DNA of 10,501 bases from NCBI GenBank assembly GCA_947258625.1, contig CAMYJN010000036.1:1-10501 (forward strand), in the 5' to 3' direction. The stretch is from an uncultured Polyangiaceae bacterium (GTDB taxonomy: Bacteria > Myxococcota_A > Polyangia > Polyangiales > Houyiibacteriaceae). Under the pieces are notes generated by a model, which was not told the origin of the DNA, ran no database searches, and saw nothing but the letters and a program-made list of their open reading frames with translations. Positions 1 to 7,471 of this stretch are shown one piece after another; position 1 is the first letter of the stretch, and the number at the start of each line of letters is the position of its first letter. The position numbers and the translations under genes were made by a program.

Positions 1-483
1 AAGGGCGCAACCGCGTCATTCAGCATCACGATCGTGGTCATGGGATGGCTGGTGACCACGCTCCACGGTTATTTGAATGCGGCCTTCATCAGCGACCTCG
101 GTCGGCACTTCACGTTGGATTGGTTCTCGGACCCGCGATTCATCTTCGGCATCGTCCTCTACTACGCTTCGTTCGCGTTCAACATCCATTCAGACGCCAT
201 CATTCGAAATCTCCGCAGCGCCGAGGAGATCGAACGCGGGGACAAGGTGTATCGCGTTCCGCGGGGCGGGCTTTTCCGGTTCGTGACCAACCCTTCTTAT
301 CTCACCGAAATCACCGCGTTCACCGGCTTCGCGATCGCTACCTGGTCGCTCGGAGCCACTTTCATCTTGCTCATCACCATCGCCAACCTCGTGCCCCGCG
401 CCTTCCAGACCCATCGTTGGTATCGCGAGAAATTCCCGGACTATCCGAGCGAACGACGGGTCTTGATCCCATTCCTGCTATGA
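1..483 (+). CDS. Steroid 5-alpha-reductase family membrane protein, C-terminal part
   Basis: The open frame enters from the left edge and ends at a TGA at 481-483, giving 160 visible residues. Family members are about 250-260 residues, so roughly 90-100 N-terminal residues lie outside. The visible part matches the family's C-terminal NADPH-binding region: an RNLR-like segment, then YRVPRGGLF, then a hydrophobic helix (ATWSLGATFILLI), then RAFQTHRWYREKFPDYP and the terminal IPFLL. The pattern is shared with eukaryotic 3-oxo-5-alpha-steroid 4-dehydrogenases and many bacterial homologues. Family enzymes reduce the delta-4 double bond of 3-oxo steroids or similar enones in the membrane; the bacterial substrate here is unknown. 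One oddity is that the usual NYxGE core reads SYLTE (295-309). The gene converges on the carbonic-anhydrase-like gene with only 18 bp between their stops. Family assignment is firm; substrate is not. Confidence 0.88.
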   Translation, partial: KGATASFSITIVVMGWLVTTLHGYLNAAFISDLGRHFTLDWFSDPRFIFGIVLYYASFAFNIHSDAIIRNLRSAEEIERGDKVYRVPRGGLFRFVTNPSYLTEITAFTGFAIATWSLGATFILLITIANLVPRAFQTHRWYREKFPDYPSERRVLIPFLL

Positions 484-501
484 GGCTCGGGCATCCATGG
501 G

Positions 502-1167
502 TCAGTGCGCGTCGTGGTGCCGGATCTCGACGACCAGTCGATCGGTCGTCGTATCGATGCGAGCATGCTTGATCATGAGATTCCCCCCCGCGATCGCGTC
601 TCGAATCGTGGGCCGGGCCATGAACTCCTCGACCCGTTTCACACGCTCGTCCATCAAAGAGATCAACGCTGGAAACTTCGCTCGCAGCTCGGGGTCGGCC
701 GCTGCGGCCTCTGCTGCGCAATCGGTATGCGTCGTGAGGACGATGACCTTCACGCCGTTGAGCACCGCGAGCTCGAGCATGTCTTGCTCGGCCGGCGAGA
801 GGACCGAGCCCGCCGTGCGCACGACGTAGTAGTAGTGGCGGGTATCGCCCACGAGCTCGCTCACGTCGATTCGCCCATCCATGCAGGCGAGGACCGCCAC
901 CACCGGATGCCTGGGGGTGCGGGGAAAGAGGCCGCGGATGCCTCCAGAGAGCTCATTTTGACGCTCGAGCTCCTCCCAGATTTGCTCGGGCGTGATCGAC
1001 TCGTCGTGGACGAAATCGAAGCTGCTGAGCCGGTCTTGCAGGCGAATTCCTAGGTTGACCAAGCCACCCCCAAGCACGAACTCGGCCCGCGGGTTCAGCA
1101 GGACGAGCAAGATCAGAGCGAGGAGGAGAAGCCCAATCCCCATGAGCGCGACTTTGGTTTTCGTCAT
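502..1167 (-). CDS. Membrane-anchored beta-carbonic-anhydrase-like protein
   Basis: A 221-residue protein. Residues 7-24 form one hydrophobic segment that looks like an uncleaved N-terminal anchor, so the enzyme domain probably faces the periplasm. The catalytic signature of beta-class carbonic anhydrases follows: CMDGR at 95-99 (zinc ligand C95, the D97/R99 dyad) and HTDC at 147-150 (zinc ligands H147 and C150). Family enzymes interconvert CO2 and bicarbonate at zinc. Two conserved spots differ from the common consensus: RTAG instead of RNAG, and HTDCA instead of HxxCG. Activity is therefore plausible but not assured. The gene is last in an apparent three-gene minus-strand cluster, 37 bp after the previous stop. 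No clear Shine-Dalgarno precedes the ATG at 1167; that start is kept because it supplies the charged residues before the membrane segment. Confidence 0.85.
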   Translation of the reverse strand: MTKTKVALMGIGLLLLALILLVLLNPRAEFVLGGGLVNLGIRLQDRLSSFDFVHDESITPEQIWEELERQNELSGGIRGLFPRTPRHPVVAVLACMDGRIDVSELVGDTRHYYYVVRTAGSVLSPAEQDMLELAVLNGVKVIVLTTHTDCAAEAAAADPELRAKFPALISLMDERVKRVEEFMARPTIRDAIAGGNLMIKHARIDTTTDRLVVEIRHHDAH

Positions 1168-1204
1168 CGACGCCGACCGTACGTGAAATGGGAAATGGTT
1201 CGAA

Positions 1205-1750
1205 TCATTTCGTCGGCTCCGGCTGGTCGGCCGCTGGCGTCACTGAAAACATCAATCCCACATCGGTGAGGGGCTGCGTGATGTACAAGCGCCCCTGGTA
1301 GACCAACCTGGTTTCACTGGTTCCGATCGCGTCCGTGTACTCCTTCGGCAGGAAGACATCGGCACCGACGCCGGCCACCAGGCCAAACATTTCGAGGCCC
1401 AGGAGCATTCGATCGAGGAGTTGGTTCATCGTGCCACCCATCGGCACGAGCATATTCGCGCGCTCGATCTCGTCATCTTCCCCAACGACCTCCATCATAA
1501 AGGCCGGGTGCGCCTTGCTGCTGCAGCGGGTTCGCGGACGCCCATCGACGACATCGTGGCTGGGGCCGCCGTCGCATCGTGCATAGAGGGCGTTGAGCTT
1601 GGAAGCCGCAAGGGTCGGGGGCTCGACCGCAGCAGGCACCGCGTCCACCCTGAGCCAGTACGCTGCGCCCAGCAGCACAGCGCAAAAAACCAGGGCGCTG
1701 GCCCCAACCATGGCGTGGCTGGGCCCTTGCGACTTCTTCCGCTCCGTCAT
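1205..1750 (-). CDS. Single-pass membrane protein of unknown function
   Basis: A 181-residue protein that I do not recognise. A short basic N-terminus (TERKKS) is followed by a hydrophobic segment at about residues 14-33, suggesting an inner-membrane anchor with the rest in the periplasm. The anchor itself has one cysteine, C23. The outer part carries two more, C59 and C76, which could form a disulfide, and ends in a polar tail. The ATG at 1750 has GAGG six bases upstream, supporting the start. It lies 15 bp after the stop of the glycine-repeat lipoprotein and 37 bp before the carbonic-anhydrase-like gene, so the three are probably co-transcribed. No catalytic motif is visible. The Met-rich stretch around residues 99-121 (MLVPMGGTMNQLLDRMLLGLEMF) is notable but not diagnostic. 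Confidence 0.75.
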   Translation of the reverse strand: MTERKKSQGPSHAMVGASALVFCAVLLGAAYWLRVDAVPAAVEPPTLAASKLNALYARCDGGPSHDVVDGRPRTRCSSKAHPAFMMEVVGEDDEIERANMLVPMGGTMNQLLDRMLLGLEMFGLVAGVGADVFLPKEYTDAIGTSETRLVYQGRLYITQPLTDVGLMFSVTPAADQPEPTK

Positions 1751-1765
1751 GAAGCGCCTCGATCG

Positions 1766-2005
1766 TTAGTTGACGACCTCGGAGGCAGCGGCCTTGCCGG
1801 CTTCTGTACCACCCTCTTTGGCACCTTCCTTGGCGCCGCCTTCCATGCCAGCTTGGACGCCCTCTTGGACGCCGGCCTTGGCACCGGCCTCTGCGCCCGC
1901 AGAGACTTCCTTTGCCGCCGGGCTGGCGTCTTCCTTGCACGCAGCCGAGAGGCTGAGCGCGAGCATGGCGGTACCAATGACCAAGTATTTGAGAATTGAG
2001 CTCAT
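1766..2005 (-). CDS. Small putative lipoprotein with eightfold GxxxG repeat
   Basis: A 79-residue protein. The frame stays open upstream to 2137, but the ATG at 2005 is chosen because a strong GGAGGGG Shine-Dalgarno sits 9 bases before it and the product then begins with a typical signal sequence (basic K6, hydrophobic 7-21). The signal ends in LSAAC with C23 as likely lipidation site. This lipobox is imperfect, since serine rather than leucine is at -3. After a short linker, glycines fall at residues 37, 41, 45, 49, 53, 57, 61 and 65, exactly every fourth residue, with Ala, Lys, Glu and Gln between. Glycine zippers mediate tight helix packing in known proteins, but here the intervening residues are polar, so a soluble or self-associating helix is the likelier form. 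It is first in the cluster with the 181-residue protein and the carbonic-anhydrase-like protein. Function is unknown. Confidence 0.82.
   Translation of the reverse strand: MSSILKYLVIGTAMLALSLSAACKEDASPAAKEVSAGAEAGAKAGVQEGVQAGMEGGAKEGAKEGGTEAGKAAASEVVN
1802..1897 (-). repeat. Degenerate 12-bp tandem repeat encoding eight Gly-x-x-x units
   Basis: This 96-bp stretch inside the small lipoprotein gene encodes GAEA, GAKA, GVQE, GVQA, GMEG, GAKE, GAKE and GGTE. The 12-bp units are recognisable but diverged (on the plus strand, variants such as ttggacgcc and ttggcgccg recur). They may have arisen by unit duplication followed by selection for the peptide pattern. Such repeats can change copy number between strains; this window alone cannot show that. 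Confidence 0.75.
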
Positions 2006-2014
2006 GTGTTCGTT

Positions 2015-2021
2015 CCCCTCC
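2015..2021 (-). promoter_or_regulatory. Shine-Dalgarno of the glycine-repeat lipoprotein
   Basis: On the minus strand this reads GGAGGGG, 9 bases before the ATG at 2005. It decides the start in favour of 2005 over the in-frame upstream start at 2137, which would add 44 residues ahead of an otherwise normal signal peptide. Confidence 0.75.
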
Positions 2022-2137
2022 AGTTTGAGTGGGGCGCAGGCTATCAAAACTCGGCCCGCTGGGCTACTCCTGTGTGAAACGCCCATGCACACCGGCGGTC
2101 TCATGCTGTCCTGCTCCGGAAGGGGCGCCTGAGCCAC

Positions 2138-2860
2138 TCAGCGCGCCAGGAGGTCACCGAGCGTGTGGATGCCGCGGCGTTGAGCCTTTTTGAGCAGCCT
2201 TTGAAACAAGAGCGCCGTGGCCAACGCATCCCCGGCAGCGGTGTGCCGTTCCGCAACGTCGATGCCATAGCGTTCGACCAGGCTGTCGAGTCGGTACGCC
2301 GCGCGCTGGTCCGCACCGGTCGCGCGATTCGAGCTCATCGGCCCGACCTCCACGCGCTCTGCAAGCTGTGCCGTGTCGATGGTTTGGTTCCAGACTTTTG
2401 CGCCTCGGTGCGAGGCGATGGCCTTCCGAAGCATCTGGATGTCGAATGCAGCGTGATGCGCGACGAGCACGGCATCGCCCGCAAAGGCCAAAAAGCGGGC
2501 CGCCGCCTCGTCTTCGGGAAGCCCGTCGGCGAGGTCGTTGGAAACCAGGCCGTGAACGACGGCGGCGTTCGCGCCACCCACGTCGGGCTGCGCCACCATG
2601 GCTTCGAAGGCATCGTCGAGCTGCACCTCAGGCCCCGCCATCGCCACGCCGGCAATCGAAAGAAGCCGGTTCTTCGACAAATCGAGGCCGGATGTCTCGC
2701 TGTCGAAGACGACGAAGCGAACATCACCGAGCGGAGTGCTCCTGGGAAGCCGGCTCTTGGTCGCCATGTAGTCGCGTAAGGCTCGCGGCCAGCCGTTGGC
2801 GGCAGCCGGAAGAGGCCGGTTCGAGATCAGGTTCTTCAGGAACTTCGGAAGCAAGCGCAC
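2138..2860 (-). CDS. DnaQ-like DEDDh 3'-5' exonuclease
   Basis: A 240-residue protein of the RNase T/DnaQ superfamily. All five metal-binding and catalytic positions of the DEDDh class are visible: D53 and E55 in FDSETSG (ExoI), D140 in AHHAAFD (ExoII), and H206 and D211 in RHTAAGD (ExoIII). These enzymes remove nucleotides from 3' ends of DNA or RNA using two metal ions. The gene is a stand-alone exonuclease with a 45-residue N-terminal extension and no polymerase-associated tail, so it is not obviously the replicative epsilon subunit. It starts with GTG one base after the TGA of the DUF294-family gene, implying translational coupling; an alternative ATG at 2767 (M32) lacks a visible ribosome site. 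Pairing of such an exonuclease with a cNMP/CBS/DUF294 protein recurs in other proteobacteria, to my knowledge, but the shared role is unresolved. Confidence 0.9.
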   Translation of the reverse strand: MRLLPKFLKNLISNRPLPAAANGWPRALRDYMATKSRLPRSTPLGDVRFVVFDSETSGLDLSKNRLLSIAGVAMAGPEVQLDDAFEAMVAQPDVGGANAAVVHGLVSNDLADGLPEDEAAARFLAFAGDAVLVAHHAAFDIQMLRKAIASHRGAKVWNQTIDTAQLAERVEVGPMSSNRATGADQRAAYRLDSLVERYGIDVAERHTAAGDALATALLFQRLLKKAQRRGIHTLGDLLAR

Positions 2861-2861
2861 C

Positions 2862-4790
2862 TCAGCGCAGGAAATCGGTTCGGTATCTCGACGTCAACAT
2901 CAACTGCACGTCTTTGACAACCGAAAACGTATTTCGGAGCGTTTGGCGCTCTAGCTTGTTGAGCTCCTTGATGTGCACGTAGCGGCCCGAAGTGCCTCGG
3001 CTGAGCCCTTCGAGGGCCCGAATGCGCATCAGAATCTCATACGCCATCCCGGCTTCGCCCGCGAGTCTCGCCAGATGCTCGTGGGTCTCGCCAATCCGCT
3101 GCCAGCGCTCCGCCGTGCTTCCGTAGATGTCGATGCCCAGGTCGTACACCAGAACCCGGGCCGCATCGGCCAGCGGCATCATGGCACGGGCCTTGATGTC
3201 GAATGCATCGCGATGCTCGCCGCTGCGCTCGACGATCATGTTGCGAAAAAAGCTGAGCGGCGGTGGGTTCCGGGTTGCGTTCAGTGCAAAGAACGAAAGA
3301 AACGAGCGGTCAACGGTGATGCTTTCGAAGATGTGGCCTTTGAGCTCGGCGGCCAGAGCGTTCTCCCCGTGCACGGGACGGAAGTCGAAGAAGATGTTGG
3401 TGTGCATCACCGCGATGTTTTCGGGCTCCCGAATCCACTGCGAGAAGCAGCGCTTCCAGGCTGCGAGGGGCTGATTCCACTTCGGGTTGCTTGCCATGAC
3501 GTCGCCCGGACAGCGCTTGAAGCCCGCCTCGACGAGAATGTCCACCACCAGCCGACCAAGCTCGAGAAAGAAGCGCTCTGCCGCGCCGTCGTCTTCACCG
3601 GGGTCGGCATAGAGAATCGCATTGTCCTGATCGGTGCGTAAGAGCTGCTCTTCGCGCCCTTCGCTGCCGAGCGCCAGCCAGCAAAACGGCACCGGGGGCT
3701 GCATGCCCCGACCTGCGAGCTCCTGCAGAGACAATCGAATCGCCCGGCGAATCAGCGTGTCGTTGATCTCCGAGATCATGTTCGCGAGGAAAGACATGCC
3801 AACTTCGTCTTCCAGGTATCGGCGCAGGAGCTCCTCGGCCTGGTCGCGCAGCACTCGCAGCCGTTCCTTGGTCTTGGCCCGCGAAATTTCGGTCAGAATC
3901 ACCGTCGGGTGACTGCCCTGTGTCTTCAAGATGTCGTGTTCCGACACGATGCCGGTCACCGGCGTATTGGGCGTGCCGTCCTCCGTGACCGCAAAGTGGT
4001 GAAGGTGTTTCTTCATCACCGTGGCAATCATCATGGACAAGGTCGTCTGCTCATCGATGGTGAGCACCGGCGCGCTCATGATCTCGGAGATGAGATCCGA
4101 GACGTTTCGCCCCTGGCCAACGACCTTCGACCGGAGGTCGGAATCGGTCACGATGCCCAGCGGGCGCCGGTCTTCGTCGACGATCAAGATGGAGCCGACG
4201 TTGCGCTCGCTCATCATCGAGGCGGCGTCGCGAATGGTCGTTTCGATGTTGCACGTCAGCACGTCGCGCACGGGGTCCACGCGGCGCACGTCGTCGCCGG
4301 CCTCCGCAGCTCGCTCGTGACGCCTCGCTTCCCGCACCGCAACGAGCCGATTCGTCTCTCCCAGCTGGGGGACGTCGCCCGCGAAGTCGGCCGCAAAGAA
4401 CATCGCCACCCGGGGCGCTGCCGCAACCAGCTCGTGTAGCTGGTCCTTGGAGAGAACATAGAGCAGGGTGTCGGCTTTCGCCTGCGTGGTGGCAGCGTAG
4501 GGTCGATCTCCGAGAAGCGCTCGAACACCGAAAATGTCGCCGTCGTCGCAGACGTCGACCAGAACGTCCTTGCCGTCAACCCGCTGACTCACCTGAATTT
4601 CGCCTTTGACCAACACGTAGCATTCGGGACTGGGCGCGCTGCCTTGTTCGAAGACGACCTCGCCCGGCTCCAGGTACCGAATGCGAATCCCTTTGGCGAT
4701 CCGGTCGAGCAGCTCGCGATCGAGCTTGTCGAAAGGCGGGTGCTTCGCCAGCCGGTTGGCCACGGTGAGAATCATGGAATCGGACGACAT
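2862..4790 (-). CDS. cNMP-like / CBS / DUF294 nucleotidyltransferase-like regulatory protein
   Basis: A cytoplasmic protein of 642 residues with four recognisable parts. Residues about 18-135 form a Crp-type cyclic-nucleotide-binding fold (LEPGEVVFEQG, VLVKGEIQV, GDIFGVRALLGD). Residues about 175-225 and 234-293 are two CBS domains (GSILIVDEDRRPLGIVTDSDL and TPVTGIVSEHDIL). Residues about 300-480 are a DUF294 GlnD-like nucleotidyltransferase-like domain with GSEGREEQ at 375-382 and TDQDN at 386-390. The rest is the DUF294 C-terminal helical domain. The architecture suggests a sensor of adenine nucleotides coupled to a transferase-like output; substrate is unknown. The frame is open upstream to 5198, but that part overlaps pepN. 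The ATG at 4790 is chosen because it is 5 bp after the pepN stop, has a weak GGAAAG upstream, and gives the family's usual N-terminus. The cNMP pocket lacks canonical Glu and Arg (see findings). Confidence 0.92.
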   Translation of the reverse strand: MSSDSMILTVANRLAKHPPFDKLDRELLDRIAKGIRIRYLEPGEVVFEQGSAPSPECYVLVKGEIQVSQRVDGKDVLVDVCDDGDIFGVRALLGDRPYAATTQAKADTLLYVLSKDQLHELVAAAPRVAMFFAADFAGDVPQLGETNRLVAVREARRHERAAEAGDDVRRVDPVRDVLTCNIETTIRDAASMMSERNVGSILIVDEDRRPLGIVTDSDLRSKVVGQGRNVSDLISEIMSAPVLTIDEQTTLSMMIATVMKKHLHHFAVTEDGTPNTPVTGIVSEHDILKTQGSHPTVILTEISRAKTKERLRVLRDQAEELLRRYLEDEVGMSFLANMISEINDTLIRRAIRLSLQELAGRGMQPPVPFCWLALGSEGREEQLLRTDQDNAILYADPGEDDGAAERFFLELGRLVVDILVEAGFKRCPGDVMASNPKWNQPLAAWKRCFSQWIREPENIAVMHTNIFFDFRPVHGENALAAELKGHIFESITVDRSFLSFFALNATRNPPPLSFFRNMIVERSGEHRDAFDIKARAMMPLADAARVLVYDLGIDIYGSTAERWQRIGETHEHLARLAGEAGMAYEILMRIRALEGLSRGTSGRYVHIKELNKLERQTLRNTFSVVKDVQLMLTSRYRTDFLR

Positions 4791-4795
4791 GCTCG

Positions 4796-7396
4796 CTATC
4801 TTTCCAGGGCTCGCTCGACGATCTCCAAGACATCCTTCGAGATCCCCGGTTGACCCGCAATGCGCTCGAGCTGGGCCTTCATCAAGGCCGCTCGGCCGGG
4901 CTCGAAGCGCCGCCATTGATTGAAGCTCGAAACGATGCGGGAGGCGACTTGCGGGTTGATCGCGTCGAGCACCACGACCCGGTCGGCGACGAATCGGTAC
5001 GCTTCTCCGTCGGCTCGATGAAACGCAACCGGGTTGCCGGCTGCGAAGGCAAAGAGCAGCGAGCGGGCCCGATTCGGGTTGGCCAGATTGAAGTCGGGGT
5101 GATTGGAGAGCGCGACCACGCGGTCGAACGCTACAGGCGAGCTCGACATGGCCTGCATTCGGAACCACTTGTCCAACACCAAGGGCTCGCCCCGCCAACG
5201 GTCGTAGAACTCGGCGATCGCGCCATCCGCCTCGGATGAATCGAGGTCGACGAGCACCGAGAACGCGGCTTCGTAGTCGGTCATGCCGGTGGACGTGTGG
5301 AACTGCTCGACCGCCAGGCCAATCGTCTCGGGCTCTTCGAGCGCCACCAGGTAGCGCAGCGCGCGGTTCTTGAGGCGTCGGCGATCGATCTGCGCCTTGT
5401 TCACGGCGTCGGTGCCCTGGCTGTGCTGGATGTATGTGCTCATCCAGTCTTCGCGAAGGATAGCGCCGAGCTCGCGCACCACGAATTCACGCGCCCGATG
5501 CACGGCATCCGGATCGACCTCGCCCAGCTCCTGAGAAAGCAACTCTTCGGAAGGAAGCGAAAGCGTCAGCGCCTTGATCGACCCGTCGATGCTCGCGTCG
5601 GACAAGATCCTGCGAAACGCGTGAACCAGCGCAGGGTCCAACTCGAGCGCCTGGCCTTCGAGCACGCGTCCCACGAGCCCGAGCAAGACGTCGTTGGCAA
5701 ACGTTTGGCCGGCTTCCCAACCGTTGAACGGATCGGGGTCGTTCGCCATCAAGAACGCGAGTTCTTCATGGCTGCGCTCCATTTCGAGCTTGATCGGCGC
5801 GGAAAAACCGCGAGCGATCGACGGCACCGGCCGCTCTCGGACGTTCTCGAAGGCGAAGGTCTGCTCGTCCTCGAAGAGCTCGAGGGTGCGTGCCGTGCCC
5901 GCAATGTCGTTGCCGTCTGCGCCCAGCAGCCCGACGCGAATCGGAATCGGGAGCGGTCGAGGCTTCGCTTGGTCGGGAAAGACGCGCTGCGACTGAGAGA
6001 GCGTCAAGGCGTAGGTGCCGGCTGACTCGTCCCAGCCGCCGCTCGCGCGAACCACCGGGGTTCCTGCCTGGCTGTACCAGCGCTCGAGCTGACTGAGGTC
6101 CACTTCATTGGCCTCGGCCATCGCCTCACGAAAGTCGTCGCAGGTCACCGCGCGGCCGTCGTGCGTCTCGAGATAGCGCCGAAGACCTTTTCGAAACCCT
6201 TCCCGACCGAGGAGCGTTTGGTACAGCCGCACCACCTCCGCGCCCTTTTCGTACACGGTGGAGGTGTAGAAGTTGTTCATCTCGATGTAGGACTCCGGCC
6301 GAATCGGATGCGCGAGAGGGCCGGCGTCCTCGGCGAACTGGGCTGTCCGAAGCCGCGTCACATCCTTGATGCGCTGCACGGCCGGCGAGGTCATGTCCGC
6401 AGAGAACTCTTGATCCCGAAACACCGTGAGCCCCTCCTTGAGGGTCAGCTGGAACCAATCACGGCAGGTGACCCGGTTCCCCGTCCAGTTGTGAAAGTAC
6501 TCGTGGGCGACGACGCCTTCGATCCCTTCGTAGTCATCGTCGGTCGCGGTCGATGGCTTGGCGAGCACGTACTTCGAATTGAAGACGTTCAGGCCTTTGT
6601 TCTCCATCGCGCCCATGTTGAAGTCGTCGACCGCCACGATCATGTAAATGTCGAGGTCATACTCGAGCCCATAGCGCTTCTCGTCCCAGCGCATGGCAGC
6701 TCTAAGCGACGCTAGCGCGTGTTCGCACTTGTCGGCGTTGGCGGGCTCTACCCAGATTTCGAGCGCGACCTCCCGGCCCGATGCGGTCGTGAACGTCCCC
6801 TCGTGAGAGACCAGGTCGCCAGCCACCAACGCGAACAGGTAGCTGGGCTTTGGGAAGGGGTCTTCCCATTGAACCCAGTGACGGCCATCTGAGAGCTCAC
6901 CCTCCGCCACGCGGTTCCCGTTGGACAGCAAGACCGGATACCTCTCGCGCTCCGCTTCGATGCGCGTGGTGAACCGCGTCATCACGTCCGGCCGATCCAA
7001 GTAATAGGTGATGCGGCGAAACCCCTCCGCCTCACACTGGGTACAAAAGGTGCCGCTCGAGGTGTAAAGGCCCATGAGCTTGGTGTTCTCGGCCGGGTGG
7101 ATCGCGACCTCCGTCGCGAGCTCGAAGCGGTCGGGGACATCGCGGATTCGCAGGCTCTGCGAGTCGGCTTCGAACCGGCTGCCATCGAGCAAGACGGAGT
7201 CGAGCTGAACCGAGCGTAGCTCCAGTCCGTCGCCGTGCAGCAGCAGGTGCCCACTCCCCGCCGGCGCGTCGGGATTTCTACGAAGCTGCATCTTGGCGCG
7301 GACGATCGTCTCGGACGGATCCAGCGTGAAAACGAGATGGAGCGTGTCAACGAGGAACTCGGAAGCCTGGTAATCCTTTCGGTAGATCCGCTCCAT
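4796..7396 (-). CDS. pepN: Aminopeptidase N (M1 family zinc metallopeptidase)
   Basis: An 866-residue protein, close to the roughly 870 residues of E. coli PepN. It removes N-terminal amino acids from peptides in the cytoplasm during protein turnover. The substrate-recognition motif GAMEN is at 262-266, the zinc motif HEYFH at 298-302, and the third zinc ligand is E321, exactly HExxH-x18-E. Y382 (TVYEKGAEV) fits the catalytic tyrosine. The N-terminal beta domain includes YYLDRPDVMTRF, and the C-terminal part has the Ig-like and helical repeat domains of this subfamily (for example the RSLLFAFAAGNPVAFHRADG segment). No signal peptide is seen. The ATG at 7396 has GGGGGAA just upstream. It begins the pepN-DUF294-exonuclease unit and diverges from the gene at 7488. 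Confidence 0.96.
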   Translation of the reverse strand: MERIYRKDYQASEFLVDTLHLVFTLDPSETIVRAKMQLRRNPDAPAGSGHLLLHGDGLELRSVQLDSVLLDGSRFEADSQSLRIRDVPDRFELATEVAIHPAENTKLMGLYTSSGTFCTQCEAEGFRRITYYLDRPDVMTRFTTRIEAERERYPVLLSNGNRVAEGELSDGRHWVQWEDPFPKPSYLFALVAGDLVSHEGTFTTASGREVALEIWVEPANADKCEHALASLRAAMRWDEKRYGLEYDLDIYMIVAVDDFNMGAMENKGLNVFNSKYVLAKPSTATDDDYEGIEGVVAHEYFHNWTGNRVTCRDWFQLTLKEGLTVFRDQEFSADMTSPAVQRIKDVTRLRTAQFAEDAGPLAHPIRPESYIEMNNFYTSTVYEKGAEVVRLYQTLLGREGFRKGLRRYLETHDGRAVTCDDFREAMAEANEVDLSQLERWYSQAGTPVVRASGGWDESAGTYALTLSQSQRVFPDQAKPRPLPIPIRVGLLGADGNDIAGTARTLELFEDEQTFAFENVRERPVPSIARGFSAPIKLEMERSHEELAFLMANDPDPFNGWEAGQTFANDVLLGLVGRVLEGQALELDPALVHAFRRILSDASIDGSIKALTLSLPSEELLSQELGEVDPDAVHRAREFVVRELGAILREDWMSTYIQHSQGTDAVNKAQIDRRRLKNRALRYLVALEEPETIGLAVEQFHTSTGMTDYEAAFSVLVDLDSSEADGAIAEFYDRWRGEPLVLDKWFRMQAMSSSPVAFDRVVALSNHPDFNLANPNRARSLLFAFAAGNPVAFHRADGEAYRFVADRVVVLDAINPQVASRIVSSFNQWRRFEPGRAALMKAQLERIAGQPGISKDVLEIVERALER

Positions 7397-7471
7397 GATT
7401 CCCCCGCGAACGTAGAGGAAGGCCCCTGGAATGCAAATCGCATCTCCCCTTGCTTCTCTGTGCCCTGTATT

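Noticed and set aside
1770..2132. Plus-strand open frame opposite the lipoprotein gene, Ala/Pro/Ser rich
   Set aside because: It is the antisense image of the 12-bp repeats and has no ribosome site; the minus-strand gene explains the region.
2006..2137. An N-terminal extension of the glycine-repeat lipoprotein, or a separate short gene
   Set aside because: A strong Shine-Dalgarno at 2015-2021 and a signal sequence starting at 2005 make this leader DNA. The small hairpin GCCC-AGC-GGGC in it is too short to call a terminator.
4791..5198. An N-terminal extension of the DUF294-family protein by 136 residues
   Set aside because: This stretch lies inside pepN in another frame, is Arg/Ser/Pro rich, and precedes a normal family N-terminus at 4790.
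7397..7431. A pepN promoter with TTGCAT and TACGTT in the divergent gap
   Set aside because: The -10-like element lies only about 13 bp before the ATG, leaving no room for the Shine-Dalgarno within a transcript.
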